This document shows positions 1-7,824 of a stretch of 64,000 nucleotides of DNA, piece after piece; positions within the stretch are counted from its first letter, which is position 1; each line of letters begins with the position of its first letter. The notes beneath the pieces are model-generated. The model searched no databases, was not told the DNA's origin, and was given only the letters and a program-made list of their open reading frames with translations. Origin of the DNA: Nocardioidaceae bacterium (lineage in GTDB: Bacteria > Actinomycetota > Actinomycetes > Propionibacteriales > Nocardioidaceae); NCBI GenBank assembly GCA_030655315.1, contig JAURVT010000001.1, forward strand, positions 62,001-126,000. Direction: 5' to 3'. The translations under genes and the position numbers were made by a program.

Positions 1-346
1 ACACCTCGCCCGCGGCCAGGAGCGCGGCGACCCGGGGGAGCCGGCGCAGGGTGCCCGCGCGGCACGTCCGGGCCGCGGCGGTGCCGCGGCTGGTGCCGGT
101 GGCCATCGCCACCTCCGTCTCGACCGACCTGGTCGCCTCGGGCTCCCACGACCCCTGGGTGAGGCGGTGCTCGTGCAGGGCGTCGATCAGCTCGTACCGG
201 CGCGCCGCGACCCACCGGTCGAGGTGTTCCAGGGCGATCATCGCGTCGACGTACTGCGCACCGGCGGGGCCTGGCCCGGTGGTGGGGGTGGTGGCGTGGG
301 TGGTCAGGGCCTCGATGAGGTCCTTCACCGCCACGGCGTCGAGCAT
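1..346 (-). CDS. DUF222/HNH endonuclease family protein, N-terminal part (runs off the window)
   Basis: The reverse strand encodes about 115 residues beginning MLDAVAVKDLIEALTTH and continuing through ALEHLDRWVAARRYELIDALHEH and AMATGTSRGTAAARTCRAG, which is the usual opening of the DUF222 domain of actinobacterial 13E12-type HNH proteins. The HNH domain itself would lie to the left of the window. The ATG is 6 nt after a TAGGTT -10 box at 353-358, so the mRNA is probably leaderless. A complete member of the same family lies at 43844-45064. Members of this family occur in many copies in these genomes; their function is not established, and nuclease activity is inferred from the HNH motif only. 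Confidence 0.8.
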   Translation of the reverse strand, partial: MLDAVAVKDLIEALTTHATTPTTGPGPAGAQYVDAMIALEHLDRWVAARRYELIDALHEHRLTQGSWEPEATRSVETEVAMATGTSRGTAAARTCRAGTLRRLPRVAALLAAGEV

Positions 347-352
347 GCCTTC

Positions 353-358
353 AACCTA
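353..358 (-). promoter_or_regulatory. -10 box (TAGGTT) of a leaderless promoter
   Basis: TAGGTT followed by 6 nt and the ATG of the DUF222 gene. No Shine-Dalgarno sequence could fit in that space. Confidence 0.5.
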
Positions 359-697
359 GGGGCCGGGTCTGACAGTTTCTGCCGGAACGACAAGCTCAGA
401 TCGGTGGAGGACAAGGGCGCAGCGAGGGCGGCGGGCGGCCGGTCAGGCGGATCGGGTGCGGGCCCGTCTCGGTCTGCGAGACTGGAGGGTGCCGGGAGTC
501 ACACGCGCCCCACCGACCGAGGCAACCAGTCACTTCACGTGGTGGATCCACCGTGCTTCGCGTGGTTTGCCATGGTCAGCGCGACCTTGCGGCCGATCCG
601 TCCTGCAGAGCGAGACGACCCGACCACCCGCACCCGACCTCGGCGCCCGAGCCGCCGCCGTCCCTCGCTGCGCACTGTCCCCGACGGGCCGCCTCCC
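359..697. other. Intergenic region without a recognisable gene
   Basis: About 340 bp between the divergently placed 5' end of the DUF222 gene and the 3' end of the MarR gene. The only structure noticed is a perfect 12-bp palindrome, GGTGGATCCACC, at 541-552. Open frames across it give low-complexity Arg/Pro/Gly-rich peptides typical of GC-rich noncoding strands. Confidence 0.5.
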
Positions 698-1138
698 CTA
701 CCCCTCCACGAGCGCCGAGGTGCAGGCCACCAGGTCACCGTGCAGCCGAACCCGGGCAGCAGCAGACAGGTCCCGCAGCATCGAGGCCTCCACCTCGGCG
801 ACGGCGGCGCTGGCGCGGGTGAGCAGGTGGGTGCCGTCGGGGGTGAGCCGGGTGGGCAGGGCGCGGCCGGACGGGACGGAGGCGGGGCGCGAGAGCAGCC
901 CGCGGTCCTGCAGGCCCTGCAGCACGGTGTGCATGGACTGGCGGGTGACGAACGTGGCGCGGGCGAGCTCGGCGACGGAGAGGCCCGGGCGGTGGCCGAG
1001 CACCTCGAGGCACGAGTACTGCGACACGTTCAGGTCCAGCGGCCGCAGCGCGGCGTCCATCGAGGTGCGCAGCGCGGCGGCGGCGTGCTTCAGGGCGTAC
1101 CCGACGGAGACGTCGAGATCGATCCGGTCTTGCGTCAT
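698..1138 (-). CDS. MarR-family transcriptional regulator
   Basis: A 146-residue winged-helix protein. The MarR core is visible as LNVSQYSCLEVLGHRPGLSVAELARATFVTRQSMHTVLQ (HTH, about residues 36-75) followed by the wing GLLSRPASVPSGRALPTRLTPDG. Such proteins are dimeric repressors, usually released by small phenolic or oxidised ligands. It is transcribed divergently from the VOC protein at 1201, and two inverted repeats with the same TGTCAG half-site fill the shared promoter. This suggests it represses both itself and the VOC/glycosylase pair. The ligand is unknown. Confidence 0.88.
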   Translation of the reverse strand: MTQDRIDLDVSVGYALKHAAAALRTSMDAALRPLDLNVSQYSCLEVLGHRPGLSVAELARATFVTRQSMHTVLQGLQDRGLLSRPASVPSGRALPTRLTPDGTHLLTRASAAVAEVEASMLRDLSAAARVRLHGDLVACTSALVEG

Positions 1139-1185
1139 GTCAGGAGTCTGACATAAAGTCAGTGATGTCAGGGACCTGACATCAC
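1138..1185. promoter_or_regulatory. Paired MarR-type operators in the divergent promoter
   Basis: Two inverted repeats share the TGTCAG/CTGACA half-site. Site 1 is TGTCAG-N4-CTGACA at 1138-1153 and overlaps the marR start codon. Site 2 has perfect 11-bp arms, GTGATGTCAGG (1162-1172) and CCTGACATCAC (1175-1185), around a 2-nt centre. Their position between the two divergent starts suggests simultaneous control of both genes. Confidence 0.65.
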
Positions 1186-1200
1186 ACGAAGGAGCCTCCC

Positions 1201-1590
1201 ATGAGCACCACCGCCGGACCCACCGTCACCGGACCCAGCTTCGTCGCCCTGCAGGTGCGCGACCTCGACGCCGCGGCGTCCTTCTACGAGTCGCACCTCG
1301 GCCTGCGCCGGGCCGCCGCGAGCCCTCCCGGCGCCGTGGTCTTCGACACCGCCCCGATCGCCTTCGCGGTGCGCGAGCCCCTCCCGGGCGTCGACCTGGA
1401 CGCCGCCTCGCCCCGTCCCGGACTCGGCGTCGCGCTGTGGCTGCACGCCGACGACGCCCCGGGGCTGCACGAGCGTCTGGTCGACGGCGGCGTCACGGTC
1501 GTCGCCCCGCTCGCGGACGGCCCGTTCGGACCGATGTTCACCTTCCTCGACGTCGACGGGTACGCCGTGACGATCCACGGCGACCGGTGA
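1201..1590 (+). CDS. VOC (glyoxalase/bleomycin-resistance) family protein
   Basis: A 129-residue protein with the vicinal-oxygen-chelate fold. It opens with FVALQVRDLDAAASFYESHLGLR and closes with FTFLDVDGYAVTIHGD, the two beta-alpha-beta-beta-beta modules. One module-2 metal-ligand position appears as the Asp in FLDVDGY rather than the usual Glu, so the substrate and metal dependence cannot be assigned. An AGGAG Shine-Dalgarno sequence lies 7-8 nt before the ATG. It is controlled by the divergent MarR operator region, and its stop overlaps the next start (TGATG), giving a two-gene unit with the AlkA-like glycosylase. Confidence 0.82.
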   Translation: MSTTAGPTVTGPSFVALQVRDLDAAASFYESHLGLRRAAASPPGAVVFDTAPIAFAVREPLPGVDLDAASPRPGLGVALWLHADDAPGLHERLVDGGVTVVAPLADGPFGPMFTFLDVDGYAVTIHGDR

Positions 1591-2462
1591 TGGCGGCCGC
1601 GTCGCTGGTGGTGGAGCGGCCCGTCCTCGGCCCCTGGTCGCTCGCGGTCAGCCGCACCTTCTGGGAGGGGTTCGCCCCGGCGGCGCTCGCGGGCGCCGGC
1701 ACGCAGCAGGACGCGCTGCGCACCGTCTTCCTCGGCGACGCGGACTGGACGCGGGTCGAGACCTCCGTCGTCCAGGACGGCGGCACCGCACGCGTCGAGG
1801 TGTCCGGGGCGGGCGACCTCGAGGCCGCGGCCGAGCAGGTCGCGCGGTTCCTCTCGCTCGACGTCGACGCGACCGGGTGGCCCGACGTCGGCCGGCGCGA
1901 CCCGGTGGTCGCCCGGGCGCAGGACGCCGTGCCGGGTCTGCGTCCCTGCGGGTTCCACTCGCCCTACGAGGCCGCGGTCTGGTCCGTCCTCTCCCAGCGG
2001 GTGCGGATCACCCATTCCGCCGCGCTGCGCGAGCGGCTCGTCGAGCGGCACGGCGAGGACGGCGCGTTCCCCGCTCCCGTGCGGCTGCGCGGGCTCGAGC
2101 TCGACCTGCCGGGACGCAAGACCGAGTACCTGCACGCGGTGGCCGAGGCCGCGTTGGACGGCGTGCTCGACGGTCGGGCGCTGCGCGGGATCGACCCCGC
2201 CGACGCCGTCGCGCGCGTGCAGGGGGTGAAGGGCCTCGGCCCGTTCGCGTCCGAGCTGGTGGTCCTGCGGGGCGCCAACGCGCCCGACGCCCTCCCGCGC
2301 CACGAGGCCCGGCTCGTCGCCGAGGTGGAGGAGCAGTACGGGGTGGGCACCGACCTCGACGACGTCGCCGAGGCGTGGCGCCCGTTCCGCACCTGGGCCG
2401 TGGTGCACCTGCGGGCGATGCGCGAGCAGCGGACCCACGAGATCGCCGGTCCGCGAGCCTGA
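1590..2462 (+). CDS. AlkA-like DNA-3-methyladenine glycosylase family protein
   Basis: 290 residues, starting at the ATG that shares a base with the preceding TGA. The C-terminal half has the HhH-GPD signature VQGVKGLGPFASELVVLRG (about residues 211-228), as in base-excision glycosylases that remove alkylated purines. In E. coli AlkA the catalytic Asp follows this hairpin in an LPDDY context. Here the aligned stretch is DALPRHEARL, so Glu239 (or His238) stands where Asp is expected. The protein therefore belongs to a variant family whose activity is unproven. Coupling to a MarR-controlled VOC gene suggests a role in damage or detoxification stress. Confidence 0.75.
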   Translation: MAAASLVVERPVLGPWSLAVSRTFWEGFAPAALAGAGTQQDALRTVFLGDADWTRVETSVVQDGGTARVEVSGAGDLEAAAEQVARFLSLDVDATGWPDVGRRDPVVARAQDAVPGLRPCGFHSPYEAAVWSVLSQRVRITHSAALRERLVERHGEDGAFPAPVRLRGLELDLPGRKTEYLHAVAEAALDGVLDGRALRGIDPADAVARVQGVKGLGPFASELVVLRGANAPDALPRHEARLVAEVEEQYGVGTDLDDVAEAWRPFRTWAVVHLRAMREQRTHEIAGPRA

Positions 2463-2535
2463 TCCGGCGTCGGACCCGGGGCGCCCACTCCGACGGGAGC
2501 CCGGTCGTCGACACTGGGAGGACCATGGGGACCCA

Positions 2536-2841
2536 GTGAGCGGACCGCGGCGGCCCACGCCCGCCCCGCAGACGTCGATCGACCGGGTCCGTCGACGCGT
2601 CGGTGCCGTCGGCCTGTTCTCCATCACCATCCATGGCGTGCTCGGGCTGGTGGGGGGCGCCTACGTGGTCGACCGCGACGGTCGCAGCACCGACGCCGCG
2701 TGGCTGCTGGTGATCTCGGCGGTGATCGGGATCCTCACGGTCGTCGGCGTCCGGGTCATCCTCGGACGCCCGCCGGTGAGCGTGCTCTGGAGCGTCGTGG
2801 CGGTGCTGCCGGCCGCGGTGGCCGCGTTCGTCATCCTCTGA
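2536..2841 (+). CDS. Small hypothetical membrane protein
   Basis: A 101-residue protein with three hydrophobic segments: VGLFSITIHGVLGLVGGAYVV, AWLLVISAVIGILTVVGVRVIL and VLWSVVAVLPAAVAAFVIL, so about three transmembrane helices after a short cytoplasmic basic stretch. The GTG start at 2536 overlaps the stop of a four-codon ORF (ATG at 2525 to TGA at 2537-2539) that itself has a good GGGAGG Shine-Dalgarno sequence, so translation may be coupled to this mini-ORF. The 3' end overlaps the convergent molybdoenzyme gene by 11 bp. I do not recognise a family. Confidence 0.6.
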   Translation: MSGPRRPTPAPQTSIDRVRRRVGAVGLFSITIHGVLGLVGGAYVVDRDGRSTDAAWLLVISAVIGILTVVGVRVILGRPPVSVLWSVVAVLPAAVAAFVIL

Positions 2842-3919
2842 CGTCGACCGCGACCCGCGGCCACGAGCTGTTGGCGTAGCCCTTGGGGTTCCACAGCGAC
2901 GCCGGGTCCGACGGCTGCACGGTGGCCGAGTCGTCCCAGGCGCGGGCCACGACCTCGTGGTGCCCGGCCGCGAGGTCGACGTCGAGGTGCCAGGTGGTCC
3001 AGGCCCACGGGCCGTGGTGCTCGAGCACGGCGGCGGCCCACGTGGCGCCGCCGTCGACGGAGACGTCCACGCGCTCGACCGAGCGGTGCTCCGGCGCCAG
3101 CGCGTAGCCGCGCACCCGGGTGCGTCCCGGGGCCGGCCGGTCGCCGTCGGCGGGGACGAGGATCGCCGAGGTGAGGCTCCACGGGCCGAGCGAGATGCCG
3201 TCGCCGGGACCGGCGGCGGCGGCGTCGGCCGACGGGGGCAGGACGCGGTAGGCCGTCGCTTGGAAGTAGTGCTCCGACGGGTGGTCCTGCAGGGTGACGC
3301 GTCGGACCCACTTGACGCTGCGGGCGCCCACGTACCCGGGCACGACGACGCGCACCGGTGCGCCGTGCGCGGCGGTAAGCGGCGCGTCGTTCATCTGCCA
3401 GGCCAGGAGCACCTCGGGCCGCAGCGCCTTGTGCACCGGGATCGACGACCCGTAGGTCTCGGGCGGCACGGGCTGCTGCGAGACGTCGGAGGCGTCCATG
3501 ACGACGTCGGTCGCGCCGTCGGCCACCCCGACCGCGGCGAGCACGTCGGCCAGCCGGGCACCGGCCCAGCGCGCGGTGCCGATCGTCCCGACGTCCCACA
3601 GCGCCTCGCCCGGGATGGGCGCGACGGCCGCGAGCCCGGCCCGGCGGTTCCCGGCGCACTGCATCGTCGCCGTGAGCTCGTGCTGCTCGAAGTCGCGTCG
3701 CAGGTCCTTGAGCGTGAACGACGTGGGCGTGCCGACGAGACCGTCGACCTCGAGCCGCCACGTGGCCGGGTCGAGCTCGGGGACCGGCCCGTGATTGCGG
3801 CTGTAGAAGGCGTCGACGGGCGTCACCGCCGACGCCGCGAGCACCTCCGGCGCGGTCTCGGCGTTGTACGGGTCCTGCTCGTGGACGACCATGTCGTCGC
3901 GCTTGCCTGGGTACGCCAC
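2831..3919 (-). CDS. Sulfite-oxidase-like molybdopterin oxidoreductase
   Basis: A 362-residue protein beginning at GTG 3919, preceded by GAGGG; longer in-frame extensions are low-complexity. The molybdopterin domain shows DAFYSRNHGPVPELDPATWRLEVDG near residues 37-60, the Mo-ligand Cys88 in TATMQCAGNRR, and GAPVRVVVPGYVGARSVKWVRRV. A C-terminal Mo-co dimerisation domain follows (VRGYALAPEHRSVERVDVSVDGG and a closing WNPKGYANSSW). No heme domain, twin-Arg or Sec signal is visible, so a cytoplasmic location is likely. The electron acceptor is unknown. The family oxidises sulfite or reduces S/N-oxides. Confidence 0.85.
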   Translation of the reverse strand: MAYPGKRDDMVVHEQDPYNAETAPEVLAASAVTPVDAFYSRNHGPVPELDPATWRLEVDGLVGTPTSFTLKDLRRDFEQHELTATMQCAGNRRAGLAAVAPIPGEALWDVGTIGTARWAGARLADVLAAVGVADGATDVVMDASDVSQQPVPPETYGSSIPVHKALRPEVLLAWQMNDAPLTAAHGAPVRVVVPGYVGARSVKWVRRVTLQDHPSEHYFQATAYRVLPPSADAAAAGPGDGISLGPWSLTSAILVPADGDRPAPGRTRVRGYALAPEHRSVERVDVSVDGGATWAAAVLEHHGPWAWTTWHLDVDLAAGHHEVVARAWDDSATVQPSDPASLWNPKGYANSSWPRVAVDVRG

Positions 3920-3997
3920 CTGTCCACCCTCTCGCGCCGGGCCCGCGCGCGCCACGCCCGGTCGTAGGGTGACCCCGCCGAGACCGAGGAGCCCCGC

Positions 3998-4438
3998 GTG
4001 ACCGCACCACCCGACGCCGCACGTCGTCCGTGGTTCCCGCGACCGTCCCTGGTGCTGCTGGTGGCCCTCGGTGGGGCCGCGGGCACCGCCGCGCGGTACG
4101 GGCTCGGCGAGCTGGTGCCGTCGTCGCACGGCTGGCCGTGGCCGACGCTGCTGGTCAACGTCACCGGGTCGTTCGCGCTCGGCCTCCTGCTCGGCCTGAT
4201 CGCCCGGCGCGGGCCCGAGACGCCCGCGGTCGAGCGGGTGCGGCTCGGCGCCGGCACCGGCTTCCTCGGTGGGTACACCACCTACAGCAGCTTCGCGGTG
4301 CAGGCCGACCAGCTCCTGGCCGGCGGCCGCCCGGGCACGGCGGCGGCCACCGTGCTGGTCAGCCTCGCCGTCGGCCTGGTCGCCGCGGCCGCGGGCGTCG
4401 TGCTCGCGGACCGTCCGGCCCGGGGGAGCACCCCGTGA
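3998..4438 (+). CDS. crcB: Fluoride efflux channel CrcB, first copy
   Basis: 146 residues with four membrane helices and the Fluc signatures: GGAAGTAARYGLG, the pore Asn in TLLVNVTGSFALG, and GFLGGYTTYSSFA. CrcB proteins form dual-topology dimers that expel fluoride. In actinobacteria two adjacent copies usually form a heterodimer, matching the second gene that overlaps by GTGA at 4435. A TAGGGT -10 box at 3966-3971 would give a short 5' leader of about 20 nt with GAGGAG before the GTG start. No fluoride riboswitch fits in that leader. Confidence 0.93.
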   Translation: MTAPPDAARRPWFPRPSLVLLVALGGAAGTAARYGLGELVPSSHGWPWPTLLVNVTGSFALGLLLGLIARRGPETPAVERVRLGAGTGFLGGYTTYSSFAVQADQLLAGGRPGTAAATVLVSLAVGLVAAAAGVVLADRPARGSTP

Positions 4439-4800
4439 CCGCGCTGCTGGTGGCCCTCGCCGGCGGTGCGGGTGCCGCGGTCCGGTTCGTGGTCGACACC
4501 GCCGTGAGGCGGGCGGTCCCCGCGACGTTCCCGCTCGGCATCCTGGTCGTCAACGCGTCGGGGTCGCTGCTGCTGGGCCTGCTCACCGGCGCCCTGCTCG
4601 ACACCGCGGGCGACCAGCAGGTGCTGGCCGTCCTCGGCATCGGGTTCTGCGGCGGCTACACGACGTTCGGCACCGCGATGGTCGACACGGTGCGCATGCT
4701 GCAGGACGGGCGCCGCCGAGCCGCCCTGGTCCACCACCTCGGGATGGCGGTGGTCTGCCTCGGTGCCGCGGGCGTCGGGCTCGCGGTCACCGTCCGCTGA
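4435..4800 (+). CDS. crcB: Fluoride efflux channel CrcB, second copy
   Basis: 121 residues, starting at a GTG overlapping the stop of the first crcB. It has the same landmarks: GGAGAAVRFVV, ILVVNASGSLLLG with the pore Asn, and GFCGGYTTFGTA, with four hydrophobic helices. It lacks the N-terminal tail of the first copy. Together the two probably form the obligate heterodimeric fluoride channel in the cytoplasmic membrane. The 3' end almost touches the convergent acyl-CoA dehydrogenase gene. Confidence 0.93.
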   Translation: MTALLVALAGGAGAAVRFVVDTAVRRAVPATFPLGILVVNASGSLLLGLLTGALLDTAGDQQVLAVLGIGFCGGYTTFGTAMVDTVRMLQDGRRRAALVHHLGMAVVCLGAAGVGLAVTVR

Positions 4801-4806
4801 GCGACG

Positions 4807-6042
4807 TCAGCCCGGCGGGAGGACGGGCGTCGACCGCAGCTCGGCCTTGGCGATCGATCGGACGTGCACCTCGTCGGGTCCGTCGAACAGGCGCATGGCG
4901 CGGTGCCAGCCGTACATCGCGGCGAGCGGGGTGACGTCGGTGACGCCGGCGCCGCCGTGCACCTGGATGGCGCGGTCGATGACCGCGGTGGCCGCGCGCG
5001 GCACCGCGACCTTGGCCATCGCGACGAGCCCGCGGGCCGCCTTGTTGCCCTCGGTGTCGATCACGTGGCAGGCGCGGTGGCAGAGCAGGCGGGCCTGCTC
5101 GATCTCGATCCGCGACTCGGCGACCTGCTGCTGCACCACACCCTGCTCGGCCAGGGGCGCTCCGAAGGCGACCCGGGTGCGGGCCCGCTCGACCATCAGG
5201 GAGAGCGCCCGCTCGGCCGCGCCGAGGGCACGCATGCAGTGGTGGATGCGGCCGGGTCCGAGCCGGGCCTGGGCCGCGGCGAACCCGCCACCCTCCTCGC
5301 CGACGACGTTCTGGACCGGCACCCGGACGCCGTCGAAGCGGACCTCGGCGTGACCGTGCTGGTCGTGGTGGCCGAAGACCGGCAGGTCGCGCACGACCGT
5401 CACGCCGGGGGTGTCCATCGGCACGATCACCATCGTCTGCTGACGGTGGGTGTCGGCCGACGGGTCGGTCTTGCCCATCACGACCAGGACGGCGCAGCGG
5501 GGGTCCATCGCGCCGCTCGTCCACCACTTGCGCCCGGTGATGACGTACTCGTCGCCGTCGCGCTCGATCCGGGTGGCGATGTTGGTGGCGTCGCTGCTCG
5601 CGACGTCGGGCTCGGTCATCGCGAACGCCGAGCGGATCTCGCCCGCGAGCAGCGGCTCGAGCCAGGTGCGCTTCTGCTCCTCGGTGCCGAGCAGGTGCAG
5701 CAGCTCCATGTTGCCGGTGTCGGGGGCCTGGCAGTTGATCGCCTCGGGGGCGAGGTCGTTGCTCCACCCCGACAGCTCGGCGACGGGCGCGTACTCCAGC
5801 TGGGTCAGCCCCGACTCCGAGGGCAGGAACAGGTTCCACAGACCGCGCTCGCGGGCCTGCTTCTTGAGCCGCTCCACGACCTCGGGCACCCCGTGGTCGT
5901 CCGGTCCGACCGCCGCGCGGTGCGCGAGGTACTCGGGCTCGGCCGGCAGCACGTCCTCGCGCATGAAGGTCACCATCTCGTCGCGCAGCCGGGTGGCCCG
6001 GCTGGACGGGGACGGCAGCGAGTGGTCGGCGGTCTCGGTCAC
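4807..6042 (-). CDS. Acyl-CoA dehydrogenase family flavoprotein
   Basis: A 411-residue FAD enzyme, start GTG 6042 with AGGAG upstream. The N-terminal helical domain (ARERGLWNLFLP) is followed by the middle domain with RSAFAMTEPDVASSDATNIATRI and GRKWWTSGAMDPRCAVLVVMGKT. The C-terminal domain has RIHHCMRALGAAERALSLMVERARTRVAFG and QVHGGAGVTDVTPLAAMYGWHRAMRLFDGPDEVH. This arrangement is of the ACAD10/11-like/FadE type and catalyses alpha-beta desaturation of an acyl-CoA. A regulator gene on the same strand starts just upstream (6174-7055) and is the obvious candidate controller. Confidence 0.9.
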   Translation of the reverse strand: MTETADHSLPSPSSRATRLRDEMVTFMREDVLPAEPEYLAHRAAVGPDDHGVPEVVERLKKQARERGLWNLFLPSESGLTQLEYAPVAELSGWSNDLAPEAINCQAPDTGNMELLHLLGTEEQKRTWLEPLLAGEIRSAFAMTEPDVASSDATNIATRIERDGDEYVITGRKWWTSGAMDPRCAVLVVMGKTDPSADTHRQQTMVIVPMDTPGVTVVRDLPVFGHHDQHGHAEVRFDGVRVPVQNVVGEEGGGFAAAQARLGPGRIHHCMRALGAAERALSLMVERARTRVAFGAPLAEQGVVQQQVAESRIEIEQARLLCHRACHVIDTEGNKAARGLVAMAKVAVPRAATAVIDRAIQVHGGAGVTDVTPLAAMYGWHRAMRLFDGPDEVHVRSIAKAELRSTPVLPPG

Positions 6043-6173
6043 GATGCTCCTGGGGGTGCGCTGGACGGGGTGGGGAAGGGGGCGGACGAGGGTGCTGAAC
6101 AGGGCCGAGCGCTCACTCGGGACGCCCGGCCAATATGCCTGCGCGCACCGGACGGCGCAAGGTGCGCGGTCGG

Positions 6174-7055
6174 TCAGGACGGGCGGTGGCGCACCAGGTC
6201 GAGCGCGAACTCCACGTACTGCGCGGCGACCTCCTCGGCGGTCGCCGGACCGGACGCGCGGAACCACTGCGCCGTCGCGGTGATCATCGTGACGACGGCG
6301 CGCGCCGCCTCGTGCGGCCGGTCGGTCGCGAACAGGCCGGCGCGCACGCCCTCCTCGACCTCGGTGTCGACGAGGTGCTGCTGCTCGCGCCGCGCGGCGG
6401 CGATCCGCTCGCGGTCGTCGTGGTCCAGGCTGCGCATCTCGCTGGCCCCGACGAACCCCAGCTCACGGCGGTGGGTGTGGAACAGCGCGAGGCACTCGAC
6501 GACGAGCGCGAACCGTTCGACCGGCCCCTCGCCCTCGTCGCGGGCGACCCGGGTGCGGGCGAGGAGGTCGCTCATCGTGAGGTCGAGGATCGCGACCAGC
6601 ATCTCCTGCTTGCTCGCGTAGTGGTGGTAGAGCCCGGGCACCGAGAGCCGCGACCGCTCGGCGATCGTGCGCATCGTCGCGCCGTGGTAGCCGAACTCGA
6701 GGAACGACGACAGCGCGCCCGCGAGCGCGGGGTCGAGGACCAGCGGGTCGAACCGGCGCCAGTCGCCGTCGGCGGCGCGCCAGGCCCGGGGCGGCCCGGG
6801 GCGCGCGACCCAGGCACCGGTCGCGCGGACGGTGGCGTCGTCGAGGTCGAACAGGCGCTGCACGGGCACCCCGAGCACCTCGGCGAGCCGCGAGACCCGC
6901 TCGCTCGACACGCCGGTCTTGCCGTTCTCGATCGCGCTGAGGGTGGCCGCGCTGACCCCGAGCTCACCGGCGACCTGGCGCAGCGTCGTCCCGCGGGCGG
7001 TGCGCAGGTCGCGCAGCGTCCGGCCGAGCGCGGCGCGGTGCGGCAGGAGGTCCAT
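6174..7055 (-). CDS. XRE-TetR fusion transcriptional regulator
   Basis: 293 residues with two DNA-binding domains. Residues about 10-66 are a Cro/XRE helix-turn-helix (LGRTLRDLRTARGTTLRQVA, then ATLSAIENGKTGVSSERVSRLAEVLGV). Residues about 106-152 are a TetR helix-turn-helix (FLEFGYHGATMRTIAERSRLSVPGLYHHYASKQEML), followed by a TetR ligand-binding domain ending in FALDLVRHRPS. TetR proteins placed beside acyl-CoA dehydrogenases often sense acyl-CoAs, and the gene lies 131 bp upstream of one on the same strand. The extra HTH may recognise a second site or add cooperativity. The fusion is continuous, with no sign of frameshift. Confidence 0.85.
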   Translation of the reverse strand: MDLLPHRAALGRTLRDLRTARGTTLRQVAGELGVSAATLSAIENGKTGVSSERVSRLAEVLGVPVQRLFDLDDATVRATGAWVARPGPPRAWRAADGDWRRFDPLVLDPALAGALSSFLEFGYHGATMRTIAERSRLSVPGLYHHYASKQEMLVAILDLTMSDLLARTRVARDEGEGPVERFALVVECLALFHTHRRELGFVGASEMRSLDHDDRERIAAARREQQHLVDTEVEEGVRAGLFATDRPHEAARAVVTMITATAQWFRASGPATAEEVAAQYVEFALDLVRHRPS

Positions 7056-7137
7056 CCGGTCGAGGGTACGCGCGCGCCGACGGGGCTTGCGACGCCAGTT
7101 TTCGGTGGATCTGGACGACCGGGTCGCCTGTCACCGG

Positions 7138-7680
7138 TCAGGACGTGCGGGGCGTCGGGTGCCCGACGGGCCCGGCCACCGCGAACCCGAGCACGACGTC
7201 GGGCTCGCCGCTGGGGAGCCGGCTGCCCCGGGCCAGCAGGCTGACCACGCGGTGGTCGTCCCGGAGGTGGACGACGGCACCGTGCACCCGGTCGTCCTGC
7301 GCCGTGCGGTGCAGCAGGTCGTGGAGCAGGGCCACGTCGTCCGGTGCGAGACGGTCGAGCACCGCGGCGGTGTCGCGGGCGAGGGGGCGGTCGGGCACCT
7401 CGATGTTGCCGTGGGCGGCCGGCTCGGCCCAGCGCCAGCTGCTCGACCCGGGGGTGTGCACGAAGGCCTCGACCTCGAGCCCGTCGCGGACCAGTGCGCG
7501 ACGGGCCGCGGACCAGTAGGGCAGGCGCAGGCGGCTGAGGTTCATGAAGACCCAGGTGCCGACGTCCGACAGGCCCTCGAGCTCGCTCCGGGCGAGGGCG
7601 ATCGCGGCGCGGACGTCGCCCGCGGTGGCCGGGGGCGGCGACGCGTCGGCGATCGTGGTCGTCCACGTCCCGGTCGTCAT
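7138..7680 (-). CDS. Hypothetical protein
   Basis: A 180-residue soluble protein with no recognised domain. Visible features are an acidic helical stretch (GDVRAAIALARSELEGLSDVG), WVFMNLSRLRLPYWSAARRALVRDGLEVEAFVHTPG, a VLDRLAPDDVALLHDLLHRTAQ helix and a beta-rich end VVHLRDDHRVVSLLARGSRLPSG. The start chosen is the ATG at 7680, because upstream in-frame sequence lies in the promoter of the divergent protease. An overlapping out-of-frame ATG 10 nt earlier opens only a short ORF. Function unknown. Confidence 0.6.
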   Translation of the reverse strand: MTTGTWTTTIADASPPPATAGDVRAAIALARSELEGLSDVGTWVFMNLSRLRLPYWSAARRALVRDGLEVEAFVHTPGSSSWRWAEPAAHGNIEVPDRPLARDTAAVLDRLAPDDVALLHDLLHRTAQDDRVHGAVVHLRDDHRVVSLLARGSRLPSGEPDVVLGFAVAGPVGHPTPRTS

Positions 7681-7824
7681 GGGTCCATGATCGGCCACCG
7701 CCCACCCGACCTGAGGGGTGGCCCGAAGGTCGGTCGCGCGGTATCGGAGGCGCGTGTCGCCGCTCGCCGCTACTGTCTCGCTCAGACGGGGACCGGGGGT
7801 CCCCCTGGAGCGAGAGGGGTCCCG

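Noticed and set aside
3960-3998. Fluoride riboswitch before crcB
   Set aside because: The predicted leader is only about 20 nt and lacks the conserved crcB-motif helices.
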